Shown here: piece after piece, positions 25,883 to 33,504 of the stretch
How positions within the stretch are numbered: position 1 is the first letter of the stretch
How the letters are laid out: the number at the start of each line of letters is the position of its first letter
Source of the DNA: Microbacteriaceae bacterium
Lineage (GTDB): Bacteria; Actinomycetota; Actinomycetes; Actinomycetales; Microbacteriaceae
Assembly (NCBI GenBank): GCA_031177985.1
Contig: JAPSJW010000002.1
Location: 627,693-691,692 of the forward strand
DNA: 64,000 bases
Reading direction: 5' to 3'
Notes under the pieces: model-generated
Database searches by the model: none
Told to the model about the DNA's origin: nothing
Seen by the model: only the letters and a program-made list of their open reading frames with translations
Program-made: the position numbers and the translations under genes

Positions 25883-25888
25883 ACGGTA
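25883..25888 (-). promoter_or_regulatory. -10 box for macro-domain gene (leaderless)
   Basis: TACCGT on the minus strand, predicted +1 at 25876, GTG at 25875. Confidence 0.5.
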
Positions 25889-25969
25889 CGCGCGCGAAGA
25901 CGCCGCATGCACAGGGGTTGCGGGCGGGATGCCCGGCATCGGAAGATGGCACCCCGCGACCGGATGCTC

Positions 25970-27151
25970 TCAGCCTGTGCAGCCGCCGGTGTCCACGGCG
26001 TCGCCGAGCGCTGCCGCCGACTCCGCCACCGGATCGAGCTCAGCCATGGTCATCGCGTAGCCGATCCGGCCGTCCGTCAGGCTCCGCGCGAACACGACCC
26101 CGGCGACGTCGCCCTCGGCCGTCAGCAGCGGTCCACCGGAGTTGCCCTCGCGCACCGTCGAGGCGAGGGTGTACACCTCGCGCGGGTTCGTGCTCTGCTC
26201 GTAGATGTCGGGCACGGTCGTCGTGTCGACCGAGAGCACGTCCGCTCCCGACTGGGTGAAGGGTCCGCCGAACGGGTAGCCCTGCACGGCGCCGGTCTGG
26301 CCGGTCGCCAGAGTGTCGGCGAGGTCGATCGGCGGAACCGAGAGGTCGTCCACGGCGATCACGGCGAGGTCGTCGATCGGGTCGAAGTAGACGACGCTGC
26401 CGCCGAGCACCTGGCCGTTCGGCACCTCGACCACCGCCTCGTCGATTCCCGCGACGACGTGCGCGTTGGTGACGATGCGATCCGCCGCCACGACGAAGCC
26501 GGTCCCCGTCTTCGTCTGCCCGCAGAGGTAGGCGGTGCCCGAGACCCGTACGACGGACGCGGCCGCCTGCTGCAGTCCCGTGCCGCTCGGCGCCTCCGGA
26601 ACGGCCGCATCCTGACCGCCGCCCCCGAACTCGTCGGCGAGCTGGGGGAGGGCCTGCTCGAACGCGAAGGAGCGCGCCTCCGCGAGCCATGACTGCACCG
26701 GGTCGGGCGTGAGCCGATCGATGGTGCGGATCACGAGCGAGCCGGCGACGGCCCGGGAGAACGCCGGGATGCCGAGCGAGCCCACGCTGACCGCGACCAC
26801 CGAGGCGACGAGGGACGCCGCCACGAGGGTGACCGCACCGCCGAGGAGCTGATCGACGGGGCGCAGGGGCGTCTTCGAGATGGACTTGCGGATGCCGCGC
26901 CCGATCGCCGCGCCGACGGCGTGACCGAGACCGATGAGGAACACGGCGAGGAAGATCGTCGCCGCGATGCGCAGCAGGGCGTTCGGCAGCGCATCCGTCG
27001 CCAGCGGGATGGCGAAGAAGGCGACGACGACGCCCGCGATCACCCCGAGGATGCCCCCGAGACTGCGTGCGAGGCCCGCGGAGAAGCCGTAGGCGAGATA
27101 GCCGATGAGCAGGGCGATGAGGAGGATGTCGAGCAGCACCGATTCGCCCAC
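25970..27151 (-). CDS. MarP-like membrane-anchored serine protease
   Basis: A 393-residue protein. The N-terminal ~140 residues form a CvpA-like four-helix membrane domain. A trypsin-like protease domain follows, with catalytic His231 (TNAHVV), Asp261 (IDDLAV) and Ser338 (GNSGGP). Cys210 and Cys391 are placed to form the disulfide known to stabilise the active form of mycobacterial MarP, which supports acid and oxidative-stress survival. The protease domain should face the cell exterior. The GTG start has GAGGAAGGAC upstream, and a TAGGCT box (minus strand, 27185-27190) gives a ~27-nt leader. Confidence 0.9.
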   Translation of the reverse strand: MGESVLLDILLIALLIGYLAYGFSAGLARSLGGILGVIAGVVVAFFAIPLATDALPNALLRIAATIFLAVFLIGLGHAVGAAIGRGIRKSISKTPLRPVDQLLGGAVTLVAASLVASVVAVSVGSLGIPAFSRAVAGSLVIRTIDRLTPDPVQSWLAEARSFAFEQALPQLADEFGGGGQDAAVPEAPSGTGLQQAAASVVRVSGTAYLCGQTKTGTGFVVAADRIVTNAHVVAGIDEAVVEVPNGQVLGGSVVYFDPIDDLAVIAVDDLSVPPIDLADTLATGQTGAVQGYPFGGPFTQSGADVLSVDTTTVPDIYEQSTNPREVYTLASTVREGNSGGPLLTAEGDVAGVVFARSLTDGRIGYAMTMAELDPVAESAAALGDAVDTGGCTG

Positions 27152-27236
27152 GGCCGTCCTTCCTCGCCGGATGCCAGTGGCATCAGCCTAGAGGCGGCTC
27201 CCTCGACGCGGCCTGCGCGTGCAGCCAGGCCGCAGC

Positions 27237-27440
27237 TCAGACCGGCGCGGGCACCTCGCCCCGGGCGACGACACTGCCGTCGACGGTCAGCACGAGAAGC
27301 TCGCCGCCGCCGCGCTCACGCAGGAGCTCCTTGGCGGAGGCCACCGCATCCGACTGGATCTCGTGGTGCGAGAGGCGCTCGCCGCCCACCTCGACGGCCC
27401 ACTGCGCACCGCAGGGCACGACGCTCGCCGATTCAGCCAT
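27237..27440 (-). CDS. DUF2188-like small protein
   Basis: A 67-residue protein: [49 protein letters not shown]. The pattern (xVVPxxxGWAVxxxG, AxxxAxELxxxxGGELxVxxxDG) matches DUF2188, a small alpha/beta domain found widely and often duplicated. The function is unknown. It is a single gene with its own leaderless promoter; nothing in the context gives a role. Confidence 0.7.
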   Translation of the reverse strand: MAESASVVPCGAQWAVEVGGERLSHHEIQSDAVASAKELLRERGGGELLVLTVDGSVVARGEVPAPV

Positions 27441-27446
27441 GCGCTC

Positions 27447-27452
27447 AGGCTA
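27447..27452 (-). promoter_or_regulatory. -10 box for DUF2188-like gene (leaderless)
   Basis: TAGCCT on the minus strand; ATG 27440 is the predicted +1. Confidence 0.55.
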
Positions 27453-27529
27453 CGGGGCGCCGGCCCGCCGTCCGAGACCTTGACACCCGCGCGCCTGTCC
27501 CTTCAGCGCTCGCTCGTCCCACCCTCCGC

Positions 27530-28357
27530 TCACCGCAGGGACAGCATGACCACGGTGATCACCACGGCGTCGATGGCGAGGAAGCCGCCGATCAGCCACA
27601 GGAAGGTGCGCTTGCGCGGGTTCACCCCGAGGAACCCCATGGTGAGCCGCCGCCCCGGCTCGGCGACGACAGCGCCGGTCGCCGCTGCCCCTCGCTCGTC
27701 GGCGTACAGGTCGGTGCGGGTGATCGCCTTCTCTCCGACGACCAGGCGGATGCGGAGCAGGCGCTCCCACGTGGCGGCTCTCCCGAGGTCGAGCGGCTTC
27801 GTCGAGTAGACGAAGAACCAGTCGTCGACGATCTCGACGTCGAGGTCGCCGGTCTCGTCGATCAGGAGGGCCATGAGGTCGGGGGTGAAGACGTACAGCG
27901 CGTCGCGCTCGTAGCCTTCGGGGCAGTAGAGCCGGAAATACCGGTCGAAGTCGCCCTCGAGCGACAGCCGCTGGTCGTTCGCGATCGGCATCGGGATGCT
28001 CGAGCCGAAGAGGCCGTCGTTGCGGGTCGCGTCGAGCACGAGATGCGGCAGGCGGCGCTGCAGACGAATGGCGAGGTACCCGTACGAGCGGCGCACCGAG
28101 GTGCTGAAGGAGGTCGTCACCGTCGCGCCGGTCGCTCCGCGGTGCGTCTGCGATCCGCCCGGCGCCCCGGTGATCGTCCCCACCTCGAATCCCTCCGCGG
28201 TGAACCGGTCGACGACGACGGCGTTCCGCAGGTTCTCGAACAGCGCACCGCCGAAGCCGGACGGCTCGGAGGTCGGCTGATAGGTCAGGCCGTGCGCCGC
28301 CGCGAACGCCGCGGGTCCGTGAGCGAGGGTCGAGGTGTCGAGCATCGGCGAGGTCAT
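27530..28357 (-). CDS. Protein of unknown function, paralogue of the product of 17967-19061
   Basis: A 275-residue protein sharing its central ~170 residues with the larger copy: [54 protein letters not shown] and [13 protein letters not shown]. It lacks the two N-terminal membrane segments of the other protein but keeps a C-terminal pair of hydrophobic stretches ([24 protein letters not shown]). The acidic, Tyr/Phe-rich core is unlike any enzyme I know. It is transcribed divergently from rpsO, with a leaderless promoter (TAGCCT). Confidence 0.72.
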   Translation of the reverse strand: MTSPMLDTSTLAHGPAAFAAAHGLTYQPTSEPSGFGGALFENLRNAVVVDRFTAEGFEVGTITGAPGGSQTHRGATGATVTTSFSTSVRRSYGYLAIRLQRRLPHLVLDATRNDGLFGSSIPMPIANDQRLSLEGDFDRYFRLYCPEGYERDALYVFTPDLMALLIDETGDLDVEIVDDWFFVYSTKPLDLGRAATWERLLRIRLVVGEKAITRTDLYADERGAAATGAVVAEPGRRLTMGFLGVNPRKRTFLWLIGGFLAIDAVVITVVMLSLR

Positions 28358-28363
28358 CCCCGC

Positions 28364-28369
28364 AGGCTA
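28364..28369 (-). promoter_or_regulatory. -10 box for unknown-family paralogue (leaderless)
   Basis: TAGCCT on the minus strand; ATG 28357 is the predicted +1. Confidence 0.55.
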
Positions 28370-28403
28370 GCGGCGCGGACGGGTGCCTGCCGACCGGCTC
28401 TGC

Positions 28404-28409
28404 TAGGCT
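28404..28409 (+). promoter_or_regulatory. -10 box for rpsO
   Basis: TAGGCT, predicted start near 28416. It gives a leader of about 80 nt ending in a strong AGAGGAAGGGGA Shine-Dalgarno region, long enough for S15-type leader control, though I could not identify a specific fold. Confidence 0.5.
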
Positions 28410-28498
28410 TTCCCGGTTGCCGTGAAATCGGCCGCGGAGAAAGAGCGCTCGTCGAGAAGCGACGGGCACCGCGCAACGAGAGGAAGGGGATCCCATCT

Positions 28499-28768
28499 AT
28501 GGCACTCGAAGCAGACGTCAAGAAGGCGATCATCGAAGAGTACGCAACCCACCCCGGTGACACCGGATCCCCTGAGGTCCAGGTCGCGATGCTGACGCAG
28601 CGCATCAAGGACCTCACGGAGCACCTCAAGGAGCACAAGCACGACCACCACTCGCGTCGTGGTCTGCTCCTCCTCGTGGGCCAGCGTCGCCGACTGCTGG
28701 GCTACCTGCAGGACATCGACATCGAGCGCTACCGCTCGCTGATCGAGCGTCTGGGTCTGCGCCGCTAG
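28499..28768 (+). CDS. rpsO: 30S ribosomal protein S15
   Basis: An 89-residue protein, the normal S15 length. The family signature is complete: [19 protein letters not shown], then [21 protein letters not shown] and [16 protein letters not shown]15 binds 16S rRNA early in small-subunit assembly. In many bacteria rpsO sits next to pnp; here pnp is about 8.8 kb downstream, so the pair has been separated by intervening genes. A hairpin terminator follows 25 bp after the stop. Confidence 0.97.
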   Translation: MALEADVKKAIIEEYATHPGDTGSPEVQVAMLTQRIKDLTEHLKEHKHDHHSRRGLLLLVGQRRRLLGYLQDIDIERYRSLIERLGLRR

Positions 28769-28793
28769 TCGCTGATACCGCGAACTTCTTGCG

Positions 28794-28823
28794 AAGGGCC
28801 GTCTCCCGAGGGAGGCGGCCCTT
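28794..28823 (+). terminator. rpsO terminator
   Basis: A 14-bp stem with one non-Watson-Crick pair, arms AAGGGCCGTCTCCC and GGAGGCGGCCCTT with loop GAG, followed by TTCGTCGT. Confidence 0.75.
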
Positions 28824-28845
28824 TCGTCGTCCCCGGCACCCGCAC

Positions 28846-29442
28846 TTCTCGCGCCATCCGGAGCTCGTCGGCCGTACCTACTTCGATGCGCAGGTGTCCT
28901 TCCCCGACTGCACCGTCATCGGCCCCGTGCTGGGCGGCAAGGTGCTGATCAACCCTCCGGCCGAGACCGTGATCAGCGCCAACGACGAACTCGTCCTGAT
29001 CGCCGAGGACGACAGCACGATCCGGCTCGGCACGCCTGTCGAGCCCGCCACCGACGCGATCGTCGAGGCTCGTCCCGTCGAGCGCGTGCCCGAGCGGACT
29101 CTCGTGCTGGGCTACAACCGCGGTCTGCACGCGATGCTCGCCGAATTGGACGAGTACGTCGCGCCCGGTTCGCTCGTCACGGTCGTGGCAGATGTCGAGT
29201 CGCCCGTCTTCGACCCGTTCGAGTCGCTGCAGGTCGCAGTTCCAGCGGGGCGACACGTCACGCCCGGGGGTGGAGATCGACTTCTACACGGTGCTCGAGG
29301 CGGCGAGACGGCGCTCGGCTACCGGCTCGCCGAGCACGCCCACACCGGCTCCGAGGCCTACGGGGTGCGGGTCAACCCGCTGAAGTCGGAGCGCTTCGCG
29401 CTCAGCTCCGCCGACCACGTCATCGTGCTCGCCGAGGACTGA
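28846..29442 (+). pseudogene. Remnant of CASTOR/POLLUX-type ion channel gene (C-terminal part only)
   Basis: This stretch encodes what looks like the C-terminal NAD/RCK-like domains of a CASTOR/POLLUX-related channel (HPELVGRTYFDAQVSFP, ISANDELVLIAEDDSTI, RTLVLGYNRGLHAMLAEL, YGVRVNPLKSERFALSSADHVIVLAED). Full-length relatives have membrane segments and several hundred more residues; here the open part starts about 20 bp after the rpsO terminator with no credible start codon or Shine-Dalgarno sequence. Between about 29240 and 29310 the natural-looking protein (QRGDTSRPGVEIDFYTVLEAARR) lies in the next frame, implying an insertion and a compensating change. It is most likely a decaying gene fragment. 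Confidence 0.7.
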
Positions 29443-29491
29443 CCGTTTGCGGGCGCGTGCGCAACCCCGTGAGCGCAGCCCCGGCTCGGGT

Positions 29492-29497
29492 TAGCGT
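29492..29497 (+). promoter_or_regulatory. -10 box for Vgb-like gene
   Basis: TAGCGT, predicted start near 29504. A ~17-nt leader contains GAAGGAGAG before GTG 29521. Confidence 0.5.
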
Positions 29498-29520
29498 CGA
29501 ACGACGTCGAAGGAGAGTCC

Positions 29521-30381
29521 GTGGCCGAGTCGAAGCTGATCGTCGAAGAGCTCTCCTACGAGTTGGGATCCTCGGCCCCGTATTCGGTCGCCGTTGACGA
29601 CGACGCGCTGTGGGTGTCGCTCGCCGCCACGGGGGAGCTCGCGCGACTCGGTCGCGACGGCTCGGAGGAGCGCTACCCGGTCGGGGATCAGCCGGCAGCC
29701 GTCGGGGTGACGGACGATGGCGCCTGGTGCGCCGTGACGAAGGCGGACGCCCTGGTCCGGGTCGACCCCCGAGGCGGCGTGCACGTGGTGTCCGCACCTC
29801 CGGGCTCAGGGCCATACGGGCTCTCGACCTCGATGGGAGTCTGGACGACGCTCATCGGCTCGAATCAGCTGGGGCACGTCACCGCCGACGGCGACCTGCT
29901 CGCGATCGACCTCCCGGTGGAAGGAGCGTTCCCGGCGATGCTCGCCGGCGGGAGGGACGGCTCGCAGTGGGTCGCGCTGAACCAGTCGGGTGCGCTCGCT
30001 CGCCGATCCGTGAGCGGGGCGATCGGGGTCATGGAGCTTCCCGAGGGATCGGCTCCGGTCGGCGTGGCGGTGGGAGTCGACGGGGTCTGGAGTGCCGACA
30101 TCGCCGGCGACCGCATCCTGCGGGTGCGTGACGACGGCACGCTGGACGAGTTCCCCCTGGAGCGGGGCGCGAAGCCGCACGCCGTGGTGATCGATCGGGC
30201 CGGCGGCTGCTGGTTCACCGAGTGGGGCGCGAATCGACTCGGGCGGATCGACGAGAACGGGAGAATCGCGCACTACGACCTCGACGGTCTCGGCCGGGAG
30301 CCGCACGGAGTCGCCCGGGACCGGCACGGCGTGCTCTGGGTCGCGCTCGAGAGCGGACGGGTCGTCGGCGTCCGACCCTGA
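29521..30381 (+). CDS. Virginiamycin B lyase-like beta-propeller protein
   Basis: A 286-residue seven-bladed propeller protein with repeated blades (VGVTDDGAWCAVT, VGVAVGVDGVWSADI, PHGVARDRHGVLWVAL). Staphylococcal Vgb linearises streptogramin B antibiotics using His228, Glu268 and His270. In this protein His220, Glu260 and His262 have the same spacing, in the contexts GAKPHAVVID and GREPHGVARD, and the blade segment WFTEWGANRLGRI is also typical of Vgb. That makes a true lyase plausible, although many propellers of this type act on unknown lactones or have other roles. The GTG start has a good Shine-Dalgarno sequence. It is monocistronic. Confidence 0.78.
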   Translation: MAESKLIVEELSYELGSSAPYSVAVDDDALWVSLAATGELARLGRDGSEERYPVGDQPAAVGVTDDGAWCAVTKADALVRVDPRGGVHVVSAPPGSGPYGLSTSMGVWTTLIGSNQLGHVTADGDLLAIDLPVEGAFPAMLAGGRDGSQWVALNQSGALARRSVSGAIGVMELPEGSAPVGVAVGVDGVWSADIAGDRILRVRDDGTLDEFPLERGAKPHAVVIDRAGGCWFTEWGANRLGRIDENGRIAHYDLDGLGREPHGVARDRHGVLWVALESGRVVGVRP

Positions 30382-30392
30382 TCCGACGCCGG

Positions 30393-30398
30393 TAGCAT
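30393..30398 (+). promoter_or_regulatory. -10 box for 30405 gene (leaderless)
   Basis: TAGCAT; ATG 30405 is the predicted +1. Confidence 0.6.
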
Positions 30399-30404
30399 CC
30401 CGGC

Positions 30405-30848
30405 ATGGGCTTCTTCTCCATCTTCTCGAGGAACGACGGCGAGGTCGGCGACCCCGGCCTGCCGAAGGACGACAGGGGGTCCGGGTCGTTCAACCAGTAC
30501 GCGTACGACCTCATCCCGCGCAATGCGAAGGTCACGATGACCCTGGCCGACGCCGGGCCGAGGCAGGATGCGCTGCGCACGATCCTCGAGTCCGGCGAGG
30601 AGCTCGAGACGGCGACCGGCCCTCGCACCGTCGACCAGGAGCGCACGGATGCACCGATCGAGGTGCGCCTGTTCGCCGGGAGCAGGGTCACGCCCCCGGT
30701 GGGCGTCGTGCCCCGCGGCCTCGAGCCCGTCTACCAGGAGGCGCTCTCGCGCCTCGAGCATCGCGGCGAGAAGCAGCGCATCCCGGCGCGCATCGTCGAG
30801 ACGAAGCGCGGACTGCGGGTGGAGCTGCTGATGGGGCTGACCCGCTGA
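30405..30848 (+). CDS. Hypothetical protein, 147 residues
   Basis: I do not recognise this soluble protein. It begins MGFFSIFSRNDGEVGDPGLP, has a disordered-looking segment to about residue 35, then two strand-rich stretches (KVTMTLADAGPRQDALRTILESGEE and DAPIEVRLFAGSRVTPPVGVVPRGLEPVYQEALSRLE), and ends KRGLRVELLMGLTR. It has neither Cys nor a signal peptide. The pattern of a small beta domain binding or processing something (GVVPRGLEPVYQEAL) loosely recalls HIRAN-type domains, but I would not assign it. It has a leaderless promoter of its own. Confidence 0.6.
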   Translation: MGFFSIFSRNDGEVGDPGLPKDDRGSGSFNQYAYDLIPRNAKVTMTLADAGPRQDALRTILESGEELETATGPRTVDQERTDAPIEVRLFAGSRVTPPVGVVPRGLEPVYQEALSRLEHRGEKQRIPARIVETKRGLRVELLMGLTR

Positions 30849-30923
30849 CCTCTGCCACACTGGGGGCGTGCGGACAGGGATGCGCTGCGCTCGTCGCGGA
30901 CGGGCCGTGCGGACGGCGCGGGG

Positions 30924-31517
30924 ATGACCGCGGTGCGGTCGAGGGCTGAGGACGCCGCCTGGTCGGCCGTCGCGCAGAGGCTCGGGTTCGGCCCGGACGT
31001 GGCTCCACCCGACGACCTGTGGGATCCGGCGCCTTTCGGCGCGGTGACCGGGATCGCCCGGGAGGCCGGCCGCGTGCAGTCCCGCAGAGCGGCGCGAGCG
31101 CGTGCCCGGGCGAAGGGCGTCGTGCTGGGCGGTCTCGCCCTCGGCGTGGCGGCGGCAACCGTCTGCTGGGCGGCGCTTCCGCCGTCGCCGGTGGAGGCCT
31201 CGGCGCGAGCGGTGCTGTCGTCGACCACGACCGCATCCGGCTACGCCGCGGTCGAGGTGCTGCCCGAGGCTGCGGTGCTGCGTGTCACGCTCGCCGCGAC
31301 CCCTGATTACGGCAGCTATCACGAGGTCTGGCTCGTCTCCGCGGACGGCCGCAGCGCGATCCCCCTGGGGCCGCTGCGCGGGCTCAGCACGGCCCTGCCC
31401 CTCGAGGCGGGCACCGACCTGCTCCGGCATCCGGTGGTCGTGGTCTCCGCCGAACCCCTGGACGGCGATCCGGGGTTCTCCGGAGCTGTCCTCGTGCGAG
31501 GCGGGCTCGGGAGCTGA
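30924..31517 (+). CDS. RskA-like anti-sigma factor (orphan)
   Basis: A 197-residue membrane protein: cytoplasmic N terminus of about 65 residues, one membrane helix (GVVLGGLALGVAAATVCWAAL), then an extracytoplasmic domain. The latter follows the anti-sigma-K factor pattern: AAVEVLPEAAVLRVTLAATPDYGSYHEVWLVSADGRSAIPLG, ending VSAEPLDGDPGFSGAVLVRG. Members normally sequester an ECF sigma factor, but no sigma gene lies in this window and the N-terminal part lacks a clear HxxxCxxC zinc motif. The ATG overlaps the stop of a 19-codon Arg-rich frame (30869-30928) as ATGA. The next gene starts five bases downstream. Confidence 0.7.
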   Translation: MTAVRSRAEDAAWSAVAQRLGFGPDVAPPDDLWDPAPFGAVTGIAREAGRVQSRRAARARARAKGVVLGGLALGVAAATVCWAALPPSPVEASARAVLSSTTTASGYAAVEVLPEAAVLRVTLAATPDYGSYHEVWLVSADGRSAIPLGPLRGLSTALPLEAGTDLLRHPVVVVSAEPLDGDPGFSGAVLVRGGLGS

Positions 31518-31522
31518 AGGTC

Positions 31523-32293
31523 ATGACGATCGTCAAGCAGCGTTCCGATGCGCCGCCCGGGTTCTTCGAGGCGGAAGCGGCGGGGCTGCGCTGGCTCGCC
31601 GCCGCGGGAGGCACCCGGGTCGCGCGCGCCGTCGACGTGCGTGCTGGTCGCATCGAGCTCGAGCGGATCGGCGAGGTGCCTCCGACGGAGGAGGCCGCGG
31701 AGGCGTTCGGCCGTTCTCTGGCGCGGATGCACGACGCCGGTGCGCCGGCATTCGGTGCGCCGCCCGAGGGCTGGAACGGGCCGCTCTTCATCGGCAGACG
31801 ACAGATGCCGAGCGCCCGCGAGCGGACCTGGGGCGCGTTCTATGCACGCGACCGGGTTCTCCCGTTCCTCCCCGTGGCCCTCGAGGCGGGCGGCATCTCC
31901 AGTGCCGGCGCGGTGGTCGTGCGCGAGGCATGCGAGCGCATCGCCGCCGGCGACTTCGACGACGGCGAGCCGCCCGCGCGCATCCACGGCGACCTGTGGG
32001 CAGGCAACGTGCTCTGGTCCGAGGAGGGGGTGACGCTCATCGACCCGGCGGCGCACGGCGGTCACCGGGAGACCGACCTCGCGATGCTGGCGCTCTTCGG
32101 CTGCCCTCGGCTGGATGCGGTCGTCGCCGGCTACGACGCAGTGCATCCGCTGCGCGCCGGCTGGCGTGACCGCATCCCGCTGCATCAGCTGCACCCGCTC
32201 GCCGTGCATGCCGCGGGGCACGGCCCCTCCTATGGGCGAGCCCTCGAGCAGGCGGCGCGTGCGGTGCTCGACCTCGCGGTTCCGGGGGAATAG
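31523..32293 (+). CDS. Fructosamine kinase family protein
   Basis: A 256-residue kinase-fold protein with the family elements GFFEAEAAGLRWLAAAGGTRVARAVDV (nucleotide/Lys region), ARIHGDLWAGNVLW (catalytic loop, HGDxxxxN) and LIDPAAHGGHRETDLAMLALFG (metal-binding DPA motif). Family members phosphorylate ketosamines formed by protein glycation, or act on small amino sugars. It begins five bases after the anti-sigma-like gene with GAAGG upstream, so co-transcription is likely. It is slightly shorter than typical fructosamine-3-kinases (~290 residues) but keeps the catalytic motifs. Confidence 0.88.
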   Translation: MTIVKQRSDAPPGFFEAEAAGLRWLAAAGGTRVARAVDVRAGRIELERIGEVPPTEEAAEAFGRSLARMHDAGAPAFGAPPEGWNGPLFIGRRQMPSARERTWGAFYARDRVLPFLPVALEAGGISSAGAVVVREACERIAAGDFDDGEPPARIHGDLWAGNVLWSEEGVTLIDPAAHGGHRETDLAMLALFGCPRLDAVVAGYDAVHPLRAGWRDRIPLHQLHPLAVHAAGHGPSYGRALEQAARAVLDLAVPGE

Positions 32294-32318
32294 CGTTCGA
32301 GGAAACGGTGTTCTTCGA

Positions 32319-32324
32319 TACTGT
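32319..32324 (+). promoter_or_regulatory. -10 box for flavin oxidoreductase operon
   Basis: TACTGT, predicted start near 32331, with a ~23-nt leader containing AAAGGCGAGGG before ATG 32354. Confidence 0.45.
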
Positions 32325-32353
32325 TCATGCAAATGCATAGAAAGGCGAGGGCC

Positions 32354-33502
32354 ATGACAGGATCGCAGGCCGTACAGTTCGGCATCTTCACGGTGAGCGA
32401 CATCACCCAGGATCCGACGACGGGCCGGACACCCACGGAGCGCGAGCGCATCCAGGCGGTCCTGACGATCGCGAAGCACAGCGAGGAGGTCGGCCTCGAC
32501 GTCTTTGCGCTCGGCGAGCACCACAACCCGCCGTTCTTCTCCTCGTCGCCGACCACGACGCTGGCCTACATCGCCGCCCAGACCGAGCGGCTCATCCTCT
32601 CCACTGCGACGACGCTCATCACGACGAACGACCCGGTGAAGATCGCCGAGGACTACGCGATGCTGCAGCACGTCGCCGACGGCCGGGTGGACCTCACCCT
32701 CGGCCGCGGCAACACCGGGCCGGTGTACCCGTGGTTCGGCCAGGACATCCGTCAGGGCATCCCGCTCGCCATCGAGAACTACGCGCTGCTGCACCGGCTG
32801 TGGCGCGAGGAGTTCGTCGACTGGTCGGGCAAGTTCCGCACCCCCCTCCAGGGGTTCCAGTCCACCCCTCGCCCGCTGGACGGGGTGCCGCCGTTCGTCT
32901 GGCACGGCAGCATCCGCAGCCCCGAGATCGCGGAGCAGGCAGCCTTCTACGGCGACGGATTCTTCGCCAACAACATCTTCTGGCCGAAGGAGCACTACCA
33001 GCGGCTGATTGACTTCTACCGCCAGCGGTTCGAGCACTACGGCCACGGCACCGCCGCGCAGGCGATCGTCGGCCTCGGCGGGCAGGTGTTCATGCGCGCC
33101 AACTCGCAGGATGCGGTGGACGAGTTCCGCCCGTACTTCGACAACGCACCGGTCTACGGTCACGGTCCCTCGCTCGAGGAGTTCACCGCCCAGACGCCGC
33201 TCACCGTCGGAAGCCCGCAGGAGGTCATCGACCGGTACGCCGCGATGCGGCACCACTTCGGCGACTACCAGCGCCAGCTCTTCCTCATGGACCACGCTGG
33301 GCTGCCTCTCAAGACCGTGCTCGAGCAGCTCGACATCCTCGGCTCCGAGGTCGTCCCGGTGCTGCGCCGCGAGTTCGCGAAGGACCGTCCGGCCGAGGTG
33401 CCGGACGCCCCCACCCACCAGAACCTCCTCGAGAAGGCTCAGCTGGCCCCGCAGGTCCGGCAGGCAGGGGCCGGGCTCGAGACCGCCGCGAAGGGAGCCT
33501 GA
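32354..33502 (+). CDS. LLM-class flavin-dependent oxidoreductase (CE1758-like)
   Basis: A 382-residue luciferase-like monooxygenase. Visible family stretches include GLDVFALGEHHNPPFFSSSPTTTLAYIAAQTERLILSTATTLI, RVDLTLGRGNTGPVYPWFGQD and PFVWHGSIRSPEIAEQAAFYGDGFFANNIFWP. It uses reduced FMN and oxygen. The gene directly downstream encodes a matching FMN reductase, an arrangement I recall as the CE1758/CE1759 pair of actinobacteria; the substrate of that pair is unknown. The ATG at 32354 has the Shine-Dalgarno sequence; an ATG at 32327 would lie at the predicted transcript start and is less likely. Confidence 0.88.
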   Translation: MTGSQAVQFGIFTVSDITQDPTTGRTPTERERIQAVLTIAKHSEEVGLDVFALGEHHNPPFFSSSPTTTLAYIAAQTERLILSTATTLITTNDPVKIAEDYAMLQHVADGRVDLTLGRGNTGPVYPWFGQDIRQGIPLAIENYALLHRLWREEFVDWSGKFRTPLQGFQSTPRPLDGVPPFVWHGSIRSPEIAEQAAFYGDGFFANNIFWPKEHYQRLIDFYRQRFEHYGHGTAAQAIVGLGGQVFMRANSQDAVDEFRPYFDNAPVYGHGPSLEEFTAQTPLTVGSPQEVIDRYAAMRHHFGDYQRQLFLMDHAGLPLKTVLEQLDILGSEVVPVLRREFAKDRPAEVPDAPTHQNLLEKAQLAPQVRQAGAGLETAAKGA

Positions 33503-33504
33503 CC

